Shown: positions 25,333 to 34,451 of the stretch, piece after piece
How the letters are laid out: every line of letters starts with the position of its first letter
How positions within the stretch are numbered: the first letter of the stretch is position 1
From: Paenibacillus abyssi
GTDB taxonomy: Bacteria; Bacillota; Bacilli; Paenibacillales; Paenibacillaceae
Assembly (NCBI RefSeq): GCF_014640295.1
Contig: NZ_BMGR01000001.1
Coordinates: 124,001-188,000, forward strand
Direction of reading: 5' to 3'
Length of the DNA stretch: 64,000 nt
Made by a program: the position numbers and the translations under genes
The notes under the pieces: model-generated
The model's database searches: none
Told to the model about the DNA's origin: nothing
Seen by the model: only the letters and a program-made list of their open reading frames with translations

Positions 25333-26307
25333 TTGCTCACGATACGAGGCCCGAGCGGACCCGCCGAACTGGACGTAGACATTCGCGCCGAACTCGAAGA
25401 CTTTCCGTGGATACGTCCGTCATGGTCCGGCGTAAAGCTGATCGCAGCCAGCCCGTTCCGGTATGACAGGACGCCGAGTTTCTTCGTTAACCTGGAACAC
25501 GGAGGCTGGGCGGATAGCGGCGCAAGTGATCCGGAGTATTCGTCGGGCGGCTTCGTAAAACTACTCGTATTCCTGCGCGACGAGACGTACGAGGAAACTT
25601 GCGATTATCTTCACGCGAAATACGGTCAAGCCCCGGACGAATCAGCGGAAATAACGCTAAAGCTGCCGCGATTAAAGCCGGACGTGAAACGGGTTACGCG
25701 GATTAGCAGCGCGGTACTCGACCGTTATAAGTTCCGCTCGCCGTACCTCGGCGGCCGCGGCATAAGCGAACCGGTCCAGCGTCTAATGCGGATCGGCTAC
25801 GACAAAAGACGTAGGGCCGTAACGATACCGTGGTTTAATCCGGATGGTACGCTAGGAAACGTCAAATATCGACACGTAGATAGCAAAACGTTCTGGTACG
25901 AAAGTAACTCGCGCCCGATACGCGAGATGCTGTATGCTATAGACGTCATCTATCGTCAGAATATTCGGAAATGTGCGATAGTGGAGGCGGAAATTGACGC
26001 TTTAACGTTAATGAGCGCGGGCATACCGGCAATCGCAACGGGCGGCACAGCGTTTACCGCAGCCAAACGCGACTTAATCCTGCGGTCGCCGATCGAAGAG
26101 ATCACGTTATATCGCGATAATGATGCGGCAGGCCGCGCGTGGCGTAACCGTATCGTAGCGGAATTAGGCGAGAGGATTGACGTGCGGCTGGCGGTCGTGC
26201 CTATCGCGTACAAGGACGTAAACGAGTGGGCAAACAACGTCTCAAATACGGAGGTCATTTCGAAGAAATTGTGTCGGAAATTTGAACGTTTCCAGAATTT
26301 TACGTAG
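25333..26307 (+). CDS. dnaG-like: DnaG-like primase without zinc ligands
   Basis: 324 residues. TOPRIM domain: IVEAEIDAL and TLYRDNDAAGRAW supply the catalytic acids. The N-terminus keeps the shape of a CHC2 zinc domain (SPFRYDRTPSFFV, then GGWADSGA and GGFVKLLVFL) but all the zinc cysteines and histidine are replaced. No helicase domain. TTG 25333 follows AGGTGAGG. It makes primers for the adjacent helicase-driven fork. Confidence 0.85.
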   Translation: MLTIRGPSGPAELDVDIRAELEDFPWIRPSWSGVKLIAASPFRYDRTPSFFVNLEHGGWADSGASDPEYSSGGFVKLLVFLRDETYEETCDYLHAKYGQAPDESAEITLKLPRLKPDVKRVTRISSAVLDRYKFRSPYLGGRGISEPVQRLMRIGYDKRRRAVTIPWFNPDGTLGNVKYRHVDSKTFWYESNSRPIREMLYAIDVIYRQNIRKCAIVEAEIDALTLMSAGIPAIATGGTAFTAAKRDLILRSPIEEITLYRDNDAAGRAWRNRIVAELGERIDVRLAVVPIAYKDVNEWANNVSNTEVISKKLCRKFERFQNFT

Positions 26308-26374
26308 ATACCAGCGGGGATTAGGCGTTATTATTCTACTATACGGAGAATTTATACCGGAGGTAAACCGCAGT

Positions 26375-26605
26375 TTACCCTAAACGCTGCTTAACCGGAA
26401 TAAATTCAAAAAGGTCACGCGGGCTTACGCCTAGAGCGTCCGCGAGTGATACGGCTACGTCGATCGTCATATGCTTGCGCTCACCGGTTGTATAGTGCGA
26501 GATCGTCTTTTCGCTAACACCGGACACATCAGCTAATCGGCGTTGTGTCCAACCACGTTTATGTAGTAATTCCGGAATGTAACAGCGTCCGATTGTGTAT
26601 CGCAT
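26375..26605 (-). CDS. XRE-family regulator 2
   Basis: 76 residues with a clear helix-turn-helix: TQRRLADVSGVSEKTISHYTTGERK, followed by DVAVSLADALGVSPRDLFEF. It is divergent from the sigma-like gene, with copy B of the repeated promoter-like element between them, so it may control that promoter. Confidence 0.85.
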   Translation of the reverse strand: MRYTIGRCYIPELLHKRGWTQRRLADVSGVSEKTISHYTTGERKHMTIDVAVSLADALGVSPRDLFEFIPVKQRLG

Positions 26606-26659
26606 CGGCGCGCCCCTCCGTAAAAGTCTTCAAAAATATATTAACATAATTTTCATGCG

Positions 26660-26694
26660 AAGTGTGCGAAGTGAGAAGTATATCCGAATAATAC
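26660..26694 (+). promoter_or_regulatory. Promoter-like 35-base element, copy B
   Basis: AAGTGTGCGA, 11 variable bases, TATCCGAATAATAC: identical ends and spacing to copy A at 14963. It lies 27 bases before the sigma-like gene. Confidence 0.6.
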
Positions 26695-26721
26695 TATATA
26701 GAGCGAAAAGGAGATGGCCAA

Positions 26722-27318
26722 ATGGAAAATGAGTTTGACCGTGTGTTCCTCGAGATGAAGAGGACCATACATAATATTAGTCTACGCTATAGCAAGCAGA
26801 GCGGGGTTCCGGCAGCAGAGTTTGTAAGTCAGCTTAGTGAAGAGATATGGGTCGCTTATAGGGACTACGACAGTGCGTATGGGGCGACACTAATTACGTG
26901 GATTAATGGATGCTTACGGCGAAGAGCAATGGACGTTATCCGCGAGAGGGACGGCACATATTACCGCAGAGTTAGCTTGATATCAGCTATCGCAAAGACA
27001 GACGAAGATGAGGATGCGCCAACATCCGAAGTCGCAGAAAGCGGACCTAGTCTAGAAGAGTATGTAATCGAACGAATGCATAGAAAAAAAGAAGCCGACC
27101 AGCGCCAACTGATCGACTTCCTCGTAAATAGTGACCCTGACCAGGTCGACCCCGTTACAACGCTAATTGTAACGAAGTTTCCGCAGTATCCGTCCATCAC
27201 GGCGCTCGCTAAAGCGCTAGGACTTCACCACGAGGTTGTTAAACGAAAGCTACGCGCATTGTCTCGTCGATACGACGCTAATCGTTTCGGAGATTACCGC
27301 GAGTACCTTGCCGTTTAA
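26722..27318 (+). CDS. Sigma-70-like transcription factor
   Basis: 198 residues. The N-terminal half looks like sigma region 2 (EEIWVAYRDYDSAYGATLITWINGCLRRRAMDVIRER); the C-terminal half ends with a helix-turn-helix like region 4 (SITALAKALGLHHEVVKRKLRAL). It may direct RNA polymerase to phage promoters, perhaps including its own upstream element. AAAAGGAG precedes ATG 26722. Confidence 0.72.
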   Translation: MENEFDRVFLEMKRTIHNISLRYSKQSGVPAAEFVSQLSEEIWVAYRDYDSAYGATLITWINGCLRRRAMDVIRERDGTYYRRVSLISAIAKTDEDEDAPTSEVAESGPSLEEYVIERMHRKKEADQRQLIDFLVNSDPDQVDPVTTLIVTKFPQYPSITALAKALGLHHEVVKRKLRALSRRYDANRFGDYREYLAV

Positions 27319-27531
27319 CCTTACGTAATATTATACCACGGCGGTGCTTGTTTGAAACAGCCGGCATATCAACTAAATATTTTCGACTTTTAGGCATTAA
27401 GTCATAAATACTCTTGAATGCTTGGTGTTTCTTAGAATTATGGCCCGCCGTCTTATGTTTTATTCATTTTCTTCGCTAATTATACGTTAAATTTATATCC
27501 GTTGTCAACACGGGTAGAGGAGGCGTTAACG

Positions 27532-27702
27532 ATGTTACACGATAATATACGCAAGTCTCACGCAAGGGTTTCAAAAAATAAACGTATCTTCACGAAATTT
27601 TCCGCCGATCCTACGTTTTTATATAACGGAGGCTGCGAGTTGTACGAAGACGCGGCCGATTACGTAAACATCCGTACGATAAGGGCGGTGCGTATCGGAT
27701 GA
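27532..27702 (+). CDS. Small hypothetical protein
   Basis: 56 residues from ATG 27532, which follows GAGGAGG by 8 bases. Basic N-terminus (NIRKSHARVSKNKRIF). Overlaps the next gene by four bases. The 213 bases before it are AT-rich and show no gene. Confidence 0.6.
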   Translation: MLHDNIRKSHARVSKNKRIFTKFSADPTFLYNGGCELYEDAADYVNIRTIRAVRIG

Positions 27703-28265
27703 GCCACGTCATTGATCCGAAGGCCGGCACGCATTTTACCGGTAAGATATTCGTAAAGCCACACGCCTGCGATCGTGCCGCTGAGCATTTCGGTATCGAA
27801 CGCTCCCAAGCGCCTATGTACGTAATGGACCTTTTACGTAAAGCTGCGCTAGTTGACTCCGATGTTCTCGCCGAGGACGGTAATCGCGGCCGCCTCTACG
27901 CATATAAACGGACGGCAATCGTCGTCGCTCCGCAGGAGGACACTGTTATTACGATATACCCGCGCGATATTGCTCCGGAAGATTTACGCGAAACGATGGC
28001 GAAAGTTCTTAAACGTGCGCTCAAGGCGGCCCAGCGGACAGAAGCGCGCGAGCTGAAGCGTCTGGCGATTAAGAAGGCGGAGCTAGCCGTAAAACGCGCC
28101 GAGGCCGATCTGCAGCGTCTAACCGCAACGCGAACTGTTTTAATACGCAAAATTGACGAAGAAATCGCAGGCATTAACGCTGAGATTGCGCGAGTTGATG
28201 CTGATATATTCGCGGTGAAGCGCGAGAAGACGACAATCGCGAAAGGTATATGCGCATTCATATAA
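27699..28265 (+). CDS. Hypothetical phage protein with long coiled coil
   Basis: 188 residues. The first 90 form a compact domain (VKPHACDRAAEHFGIERSQAP...DTVITIYPRD) seen in many Bacillus phages; the remainder is a charged coiled coil (AEADLQRL...IDEEIAGINAEIARVDADI). Function unknown. Confidence 0.7.
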   Translation: MSHVIDPKAGTHFTGKIFVKPHACDRAAEHFGIERSQAPMYVMDLLRKAALVDSDVLAEDGNRGRLYAYKRTAIVVAPQEDTVITIYPRDIAPEDLRETMAKVLKRALKAAQRTEARELKRLAIKKAELAVKRAEADLQRLTATRTVLIRKIDEEIAGINAEIARVDADIFAVKREKTTIAKGICAFI

Positions 28266-28606
28266 CGTAAGAAGCCGCACGTATTCTTACGTCGGCCAGG
28301 CGGTGTTAACCGTTAATCTGCGTTGATACCGTCTGGCGGGCGTAGGAGCCGCGTACCAATGGCGGACTTGATCCGTCAACGCGTAAAAGATGTGTACGCC
28401 TAGTGCCGCGCATCTGCCGAAGCGTAAGACGCAAGTTTACGGAGTCGACACGTAGATTAGCGCAATCCTATGTCCACCGCGTAAGGGTAGCGGCGCGGCC
28501 GTCCCGTCCGGAGATTATCCGGACCGCTACCGCAAATTTATTATGGAGGAGTGAGTACGATGTAGACCGCATCGACTACGCCAGATAATCCGAAAGGAGG
28601 ACGTAC
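28266..28606. other. Structured non-coding region before the HNH remnant
   Basis: 341 bases without a convincing gene. It has a 9-bp hairpin ACGTAAGAA/TTCTTACGT (28265-28292) and a nested hairpin GGTAGCGG/CCGCTACC enclosing GTCCGGA/TCCGGAC (28486-28531). After that comes a strong ribosome binding site GGAGGAG (28545) leading to ATG-TAG (28560-28565), a start codon directly followed by a stop. Confidence 0.55.
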
Positions 28607-29142
28607 TTGAAGAACGAGTACGAAATACGCGGAGATACGACCGCCATATTCTTGAACAGTCCGAAATACGGGCGTATGGAGACTCTGATTGCTACGAGTG
28701 ATCTTCCGCGAGCGCAGGAGTATGAAGGAACATGGTATGCCGGCTGGAGCAGAGACGTTGCTAGCTTTTATGTCAAGGGTGCGTACATCAATGACCGAGG
28801 AGTTAGGACCACAGCGCAATTGCACCGTTGGCTATTGAATGAAGACGACTCAAAGGTTCAAATCGATCACGTCCTACATGACACCTTAGACAATTGCCGA
28901 TGGGCGCTACAGAGAGTCACAAGTGCGGAGAATCAACAGAACGCTCGAACAAGATGCGACAACAAGACAAGAGCGGGTATCCCGGCGTAGCTTGGGACAG
29001 GTTTCATTTGAAATGGCTGGTTAGCGTTTATTCCGGCGGCAAGAGACTGCACGTCGGGCGGTATGCATCAGTCGAGGAAGCAATCGTAGCAAGAAGGACG
29101 GCCGAGAGGGTTTTGTATAGAAATAGATCATACCTAAGATGA
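28607..29142 (+). pseudogene. HNH-AP2 type homing endonuclease, frameshifted
   Basis: The first frame (28607-28990) contains the HNH part: VQIDHVLHDTLDNCRWALQ, then VTSAENQQNAR. The second frame carries the AP2-like DNA-binding part: SGYPGVAWDRFHLKWLVSV, then GYASVEEA-type residues. The break is a 5-base tandem duplication, ACAAG at 28962-28966 and 28967-28971; removing one copy joins DNK to SGYPGVAW in one frame, the family's normal sequence. TTG 28607 follows AAAGGAGG. Confidence 0.82.
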
Positions 29143-29155
29143 GGGGTGTTGTTAA

Positions 29156-29944
29156 TTGTCATTGTTCACGAAGAAAGGCGCAGAAGCCGTAACGTCAGCG
29201 CAGGCAACGAAAGAGGAAAAGGTTAGCGCACATGTCAAGTTTAACGCCGGCACGACGTTGAAGGTACGGTTCCTGTCTACGACGGACAGCGTCGAGTATT
29301 TCGCGCATGGTCTATACAGCCCGACAGTTCCGACTTTCGCACCGAAAGTAACGCCGGAACGGAACGCGCGGGGCTACGTTACATCGAATCCCTCGGTCTG
29401 GGATCGTGCCGCGGATTTGCTTTATGCCGATGCAAAAGCAGAGTCGGACGCGAAGAAGGCCGAAGAACTGCGTAGACAGGCCGGTAATCTGAAAAGCAAG
29501 CCGCGTTATCTTGTCGGCTTCGTTAACCTCGAGAACGGCGAACAAGGCTTCGTCGACCTGACGAAAAAACAGGCGGACGGCATTTTCGCGGCCCTGGCTA
29601 AGTACGCCAAGAAACTCGATAAAGTCGCGTTCGAGTTATCGAAGACAGGGGCGTCTACGAATACGGTCGTTTCGCTAACGCCGATCCTTGATATGGACGA
29701 GGATCTGACGGATAAGGAGCGAGAGAACTTCGTGAAAGTAGCGGGCCAGCCGTTCGATTTCGAGAAATTCGAAGGCTTCGTAACGATGCTGGACGAGGCG
29801 GAACAAACGAAAAATCTCGTCATCGCCGGATTTGATATCGCACGATTAGGCCTTTCGATTGGCGCGGCTTCTAACGCAAGCTCGACGCAATCCGACGAAT
29901 CGACTCCGATTGAAGACGGCGACGAACCGGAAATGACGTTTTAA
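29156..29944 (+). CDS. Putative single-stranded DNA-binding protein
   Basis: 262 residues. Lysine-rich start (SLFTKKGAEAV), a beta-rich core with FNAGTTLKVRFLSTTDSVEYF, and an acidic tail (DESTPIEDGDEPEMTF) ending in phenylalanine, the layout of phage SSB proteins of the gp32 type. It lies among replication genes. Assigned from layout and position rather than a clear signature. TTG 29156. Confidence 0.55.
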   Translation: MSLFTKKGAEAVTSAQATKEEKVSAHVKFNAGTTLKVRFLSTTDSVEYFAHGLYSPTVPTFAPKVTPERNARGYVTSNPSVWDRAADLLYADAKAESDAKKAEELRRQAGNLKSKPRYLVGFVNLENGEQGFVDLTKKQADGIFAALAKYAKKLDKVAFELSKTGASTNTVVSLTPILDMDEDLTDKERENFVKVAGQPFDFEKFEGFVTMLDEAEQTKNLVIAGFDIARLGLSIGAASNASSTQSDESTPIEDGDEPEMTF

Positions 29945-29962
29945 TAAAACGGAGGTGATTGC

Positions 29963-30154
29963 GTGAAAGGAATCGTTATTCTCGCCGCGGTACTGGTATC
30001 GCTCGGACTGTACGCCCTGATAGCGTGGGGCGTGTCCGTACTAATCGCGTTCGTGTTCGATTATGACATCGGCTTTTGGCGGACGGTCGCGGCAATGTTC
30101 CTCGTATCCAGCGCGTCCAACCTCGTATTCAGCGGGATTAAACGTAGTGACTAA
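29963..30154 (+). CDS. Small membrane protein
   Basis: 63 residues, two membrane helices (IVILAAVLVSLGLYALIAWGV and a second one around VAAMFLVSSAS). GTG 29963 follows GGAGGTG. Similar in layout to the gene at 37520. Function unknown. Confidence 0.65.
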   Translation: MKGIVILAAVLVSLGLYALIAWGVSVLIAFVFDYDIGFWRTVAAMFLVSSASNLVFSGIKRSD

Positions 30155-30171
30155 CGAGAGGAGGCGGTCGG

Positions 30172-30423
30172 ATGGATGACCGTAACGAACGCAAGATCAG
30201 CGTCGGCATTAACGTTAAGAGCGCGGCGTCTCTTCCGAGGTTGGGCGCGCAGTTACAGGCGTTCTTCAGCGCGATTGAGGAGTACGTAGGGCCGGCCGAT
30301 ATTAACCTGGCGGTGAGCGTGAATCCAACGCCTGCCGCCGCGATTGGTCCGATCGAGTATCCGCAGGAGCCGCCGCGTGATATCGAGATTATATTCGTAC
30401 CGGACGAAGGGGAGCGTGATTAA
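30172..30423 (+). CDS. Hypothetical phage protein
   Basis: 83 residues from ATG 30172 after GAGAGGAGG. Proline-rich, acidic end (EYPQEPPRDIEIIFVPDEGE). No family recognised. Overlaps the next gene. Confidence 0.6.
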   Translation: MDDRNERKISVGINVKSAASLPRLGAQLQAFFSAIEEYVGPADINLAVSVNPTPAAAIGPIEYPQEPPRDIEIIFVPDEGERD

Positions 30424-30838
30424 CACGGCACATGTAACGGAAATAGTCGGTAGATATTCGGAGCTGGCGGCGCGTATGGCGCTGCTCGCCGCGGGGTGGA
30501 CGATTCACACGGCGGAGACCGACGAGGCGTACGATATACTCGCGACGGACCCGCTAACCGGCGCACACGTTAAGATACAGGTCAAAACGATTAGGCAACG
30601 TTTGGACCGCGGCGGCGACCTCGTCGTATACGCGAAGAAAGGGAACGGGACCACTTACGACCGAGCCGACGTTGACTACTTCGTTGCCGTCTGGGCATCG
30701 GATGGCGAGATTCCCCGCGTATTCATGTTCGAGAATCGGCTCTGCGGGGAGTACTGGTGCGGAGAAGCCGACGCGACGAACCGTTGGATCGAGTTGCCAA
30801 TCGCGTTAGATCGGAGTGTATTCGATGTATCCGCGTGA
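30416..30838 (+). CDS. PD-(D/E)XK endonuclease-like protein
   Basis: 140 residues. AYDILATDP...HVKIQVKTI gives the D and QxK residues of a small PD-(D/E)XK nuclease, and DRADVDYFVAVWA follows as in that family. GTG 30416 follows GAAGGGGA. It could be a Holliday-junction or restriction-type nuclease; the role is inferred. Confidence 0.65.
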   Translation: MINTAHVTEIVGRYSELAARMALLAAGWTIHTAETDEAYDILATDPLTGAHVKIQVKTIRQRLDRGGDLVVYAKKGNGTTYDRADVDYFVAVWASDGEIPRVFMFENRLCGEYWCGEADATNRWIELPIALDRSVFDVSA

Positions 30839-31025
30839 AGCCGCTGTAATCGCGTTCTGTGCGCATTGTCGCGGCGAGATATACGTAGGCGACGAGGTTT
30901 TGCGGATAGACGACAGCTTTGACTTCGTACACAACGGTTGGGGCACGAAATGCGCGGCTGAATACGCAATGGAACGCGTGTACGATGCGGTCGGCGTAAT
31001 CGACGCGAACAGTGACGTTAATTAA
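30825..31025 (+). CDS. Small zinc-ribbon-like protein
   Basis: 66 residues. CAHCRGEIYVGDEVLRI and a later KCAAEYA suggest a partial zinc ribbon. ATG 30825 lies inside the previous gene with CGGAG upstream. Function unknown. Confidence 0.6.
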   Translation: MYPREAAVIAFCAHCRGEIYVGDEVLRIDDSFDFVHNGWGTKCAAEYAMERVYDAVGVIDANSDVN

Positions 31026-31045
31026 ACGATAAGGGAGCGGATTAA

Positions 31046-32218
31046 GTGGCGAAATTGACCGGCGTTAAAGTGGTAGCGGAGCACATCGAATTTGAGGGCG
31101 CAGAGTATGCGAAGGTTGACCGTGAGGCGCGGGCGGGCGATATCGTACGGATGGACGCGAGTGGTTACGACAATTACTTGCCGGAGGGAACGTTCTACGA
31201 CATTTACCGTGTAGCTCGGGACGGGTCAGCGCGTATTCTAGATGAAGATGATGACGAACTCGAAGTGGATGACGACTTCTCCGTATTCGAAAAGGTAGCG
31301 GAGCCCGCCGCCCCCGACCTCGTCGTACACAACGGAGTGACTTACCGTAAAGTGGCGCGGGAGGCTAACGTTGGTGAGTTGGCTTACAGGACGCGTGATT
31401 TCGTCGGTGGACGCGGCGGTACCGTAGTGAAAGCCGTGAGGATGGGCGCATTTGCACCGATCGCTGACGATGGCTATTCGCTGATGTCCGAAGAATACGT
31501 CGTACTCGAACCGGTAGAGGCCGCTCAGCCACCGAAACCACCCCGCCTGAAAGTCGGAGAGTACGCGAAGGTCGACCAGCCCGGCCACGGAAACCACGAT
31601 AAAGTCGTCAAGGTAACGCAAAATGACCGTAAAAGCATCGCCGGATACGTATATCAGACGGAGAAATTAAGCGGCGAGTCAGCTGACGTACATTTGTTAT
31701 CGCAGCTCGTTCGTGCCACGGACGAAGAGGTTGCGGCGGCTAAATACGCTCTCGATCCGCGCAACAAATTTGCTATTGGCGATAAGGTGCGCTTGATTAG
31801 CGGAGGCAGCGACCATCCGCTAACCGGATTCAGCAACGGGGAGATATACGAAGTTTCCGATCCGAAGACGACGTTCCGTAGCGGAAAACGCGTTCAGATA
31901 ACGCAAGAAGGCGGCCGTAAGGGGTACGCATTGCCGGACCAAATCGCTAAGGTTACGGAGGCAGAACGCAAGCAAGCGGAGGAAGCCGCGAAATGGGCCG
32001 CAATCGGACGTAAGGTGAACGAGTATAAGGCGGGCGATATCGTGCGGTGTGTACGGAGCTGCGTCGGTCATCCGGTAGGTACGGTAGGTTTCGTGGTTGA
32101 TCAGCCGGCGTCTTGGTGTGGCGGAAAACGTACTGCCGTAGAGTTCGGCGGGAACGTGCGCGATCATACCGGCGATGTAGAACTCGTCGTACCCGTCGAG
32201 CAACGTTTCGATAAGTAA
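31046..32218 (+). CDS. Repeat-module phage protein with SH3/KOW-like segments
   Basis: 390 residues. Two N-terminal modules share Y-x-KV-x-REA-x-G-(D/E) (YAKVDREARAGDIVR and YRKVAREANVGELAY) and end in a F-x-KV or VLEPVE segment; two C-terminal segments (GDKVRLISGGSDHPLTG and GDIVRCVRSCVGHPVG) look like small beta barrels. Relatives with the same modules are at 43830 and 44610. GTG 31046 follows GGGAG. Function unknown. Confidence 0.65.
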   Translation: MAKLTGVKVVAEHIEFEGAEYAKVDREARAGDIVRMDASGYDNYLPEGTFYDIYRVARDGSARILDEDDDELEVDDDFSVFEKVAEPAAPDLVVHNGVTYRKVAREANVGELAYRTRDFVGGRGGTVVKAVRMGAFAPIADDGYSLMSEEYVVLEPVEAAQPPKPPRLKVGEYAKVDQPGHGNHDKVVKVTQNDRKSIAGYVYQTEKLSGESADVHLLSQLVRATDEEVAAAKYALDPRNKFAIGDKVRLISGGSDHPLTGFSNGEIYEVSDPKTTFRSGKRVQITQEGGRKGYALPDQIAKVTEAERKQAEEAAKWAAIGRKVNEYKAGDIVRCVRSCVGHPVGTVGFVVDQPASWCGGKRTAVEFGGNVRDHTGDVELVVPVEQRFDK

Positions 32219-32233
32219 CGGAGGTGAGCGAAA

Positions 32234-34435
32234 ATAGACGTTAAACTAACGCTTAACATACGCTCACCTGGCGAGGATGACGACGCCGGCAAGAACGCGC
32301 TCAAGGTGGCTCTCCGCGTAGCTGCCAAACGTAAGGCCGAGGCGGTGCCGGAACCGATAGAGGACGCATGGCAACGGATTCTATCGATGAAGAATACGGA
32401 TATCGACGCGGAGCGATTACGGCAAGTGCGTGCGGCAATGGCGGAGGGGCTTATAGGCAGAGCACCCTCCCTCGCCGGTAAACGGTTTAGTAAGGCGGAA
32501 GCGCTCCGTATGTGGGCGGAATTAAATGAGCGCAACAAGGCGGAGACGCTGCGCGTACTAGTCGAAAACACGCCGACACATTACGTATTAGTACGGGACG
32601 ATCAGACGTTAACGCAGGCACATGACGTTATCGCGGCGGCCGACATAATCGCGATCGACTGCGAGACGTTTGGTAGCGCGGATAATCCGGACGGCGCACT
32701 CGATCCGTGGAGTGGTAATATGGCGGGCTTCTCGGTATCGACGCGCGACTACTCGTTCTACATTCCGCTGAACCACGATGAGCGTACGAAGTTGACGGAG
32801 GCACGCGTTTTCGAGCGGCTAAAGCCGCTGCTGGAGCGCATTCCAAACGTCATGCACAACGCGCCGTTCGATTGCAAATGGTTCGCGGTCAAATACGGCG
32901 TCAACCTAATCGATACACTCCACGCAGATACGCGCATCATGGCGATGGCGTTCGATGAAAACCGTAGTCATCGGCTGAAGGACCTGTGTACGGATTGGCT
33001 ACGGATGCCCGGCGATAATTTCGACCAACTATTCGGACGCACACCGTTTAACCAAATTCCGCTCGACGTTGCACTGGCATATGCGGCGGGCGACACGGAA
33101 AAGACGTTAAAACTGTACGACTGGATTCGCGGCCATTACGGTAAGCGCGATGACCTTAAGCGTATCGAGCAGCTAGTGTTTAACGTCGAAATGCCGGTAT
33201 GCCGCCAGTTCATCCGCTCGGACATTCGCGGTATACGATTTGATACGGAGATGGCCAACGCTCTGGATGCGCAGTTCGAGCGTGAAGAATCGGAGCTGCA
33301 GACGCAAATTTACACATTACTGGGCGAAGATATCAACCTTAACTCTCCCGTCCAGTTATCGCGTAAGTTGTTCACGGACTTGAAACTGCCGGACAACGAT
33401 AACGGCTCGACGGGTGTACGCGCGTTGAAACGGATTAAGAAGGAACATCCGATTGTTCCGCTGATCCTCGAATACCGCGCGGTAGGTAAACTGCGCCAGG
33501 CGTTCACGTCAAAACTACCGCACAACGTTAAGTCGGACGGTAAAATTCATCCGTGGCATAACACGTGGGGCGCAGCCACAGGCCGGTTTACGTGTTCTAA
33601 CCCTAACACGCAGCAGATACCCGCCAAACGTCCAGAGATACGCCACCTGTTTATGGCGTCCGGTCCCGACCGTATCCTCGTCTCGATCGACTATTCGCAG
33701 ATTGAGCTGCGTGTCCTGGCGCACATGGCAAATGAGACGGTGCTCATCGAAGCGTTCGAACAGGGACGCGATATCCACTCGACAACGGCTGCGCTAATAT
33801 CAAAAGGCGCGTACACTTACGAGGATATTGAGCGCTATAAGGATACGGACGGTCACGCCGCGGCGAAATTCCGAAAGCAGGCGAAAATCGTTAACTTCGG
33901 TATCGTATACGGAATGGGCGCGGGCAAACTCGCTGATACGCTCGAAATTACGAAGGCGGACGCACAAACGATTATCGACGATTACTTCCGCGGCTATCCC
34001 GGCATCAAGCGCTATATGGACGAACAGCATGCGAAGGTAATGAGGGACGGATTCGTAACGGATCTGTACGGGCGTAAAAGGCGGCTGCATACGGACATCA
34101 AGGCGAAAGAAAGGTGGAAGGTGTTCGCGGCTCAACGTATGGGTGGTAACTTTCCGATTCAAGCCGGTGCTGGAACTATATTAAAACAGGCGATCGCGGA
34201 CCTAGAGCTAATCCTTCCGCAATATGACGTGTTTATACTATTACAGGTGCATGACGAGTTGCTCTTCGATTGCCCGCGTACGATTACGGCGACGGCGCTC
34301 GACCACATCCGGTCAACGATGGAGAACGCGGTTAACCTACGTTGCCCGGTCCGTTGTGACGTCGAGATCAACCCGGAGCGCTGGCTGAAGAAGGTCGATG
34401 CGGACGCGTGGTTTAACGAAGATGAGAACGAATAG
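32234..34435 (+). CDS. polA: DNA polymerase I (family A) with 3'-5' exonuclease
   Basis: 733 residues. Exonuclease domain: IAIDCETFG and HNAPFDCKWF. Polymerase domain: motif A VSIDYSQIELR, motif B RKQAKIVNFGIVYG and motif C QVHDELLFD, all catalytic residues present. There is no 5' nuclease domain. The open frame has no ATG, GTG or TTG before GTG 32306. A perfect GGAGGTGA (32220-32227) lies 6 bases before ATA 32234, so ATA is the likely start; GTG 32306 has no binding site. Confidence 0.92.
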   Translation: MDVKLTLNIRSPGEDDDAGKNALKVALRVAAKRKAEAVPEPIEDAWQRILSMKNTDIDAERLRQVRAAMAEGLIGRAPSLAGKRFSKAEALRMWAELNERNKAETLRVLVENTPTHYVLVRDDQTLTQAHDVIAAADIIAIDCETFGSADNPDGALDPWSGNMAGFSVSTRDYSFYIPLNHDERTKLTEARVFERLKPLLERIPNVMHNAPFDCKWFAVKYGVNLIDTLHADTRIMAMAFDENRSHRLKDLCTDWLRMPGDNFDQLFGRTPFNQIPLDVALAYAAGDTEKTLKLYDWIRGHYGKRDDLKRIEQLVFNVEMPVCRQFIRSDIRGIRFDTEMANALDAQFEREESELQTQIYTLLGEDINLNSPVQLSRKLFTDLKLPDNDNGSTGVRALKRIKKEHPIVPLILEYRAVGKLRQAFTSKLPHNVKSDGKIHPWHNTWGAATGRFTCSNPNTQQIPAKRPEIRHLFMASGPDRILVSIDYSQIELRVLAHMANETVLIEAFEQGRDIHSTTAALISKGAYTYEDIERYKDTDGHAAAKFRKQAKIVNFGIVYGMGAGKLADTLEITKADAQTIIDDYFRGYPGIKRYMDEQHAKVMRDGFVTDLYGRKRRLHTDIKAKERWKVFAAQRMGGNFPIQAGAGTILKQAIADLELILPQYDVFILLQVHDELLFDCPRTITATALDHIRSTMENAVNLRCPVRCDVEINPERWLKKVDADAWFNEDENE

Positions 34436-34451
34436 GAGACGTGATTAAACG

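Noticed and set aside
28403-28588. Open frame of 61 codons in the region before the HNH remnant
   Set aside because: Arginine-rich, no ribosome binding site, and crosses the hairpin and start-stop signal.
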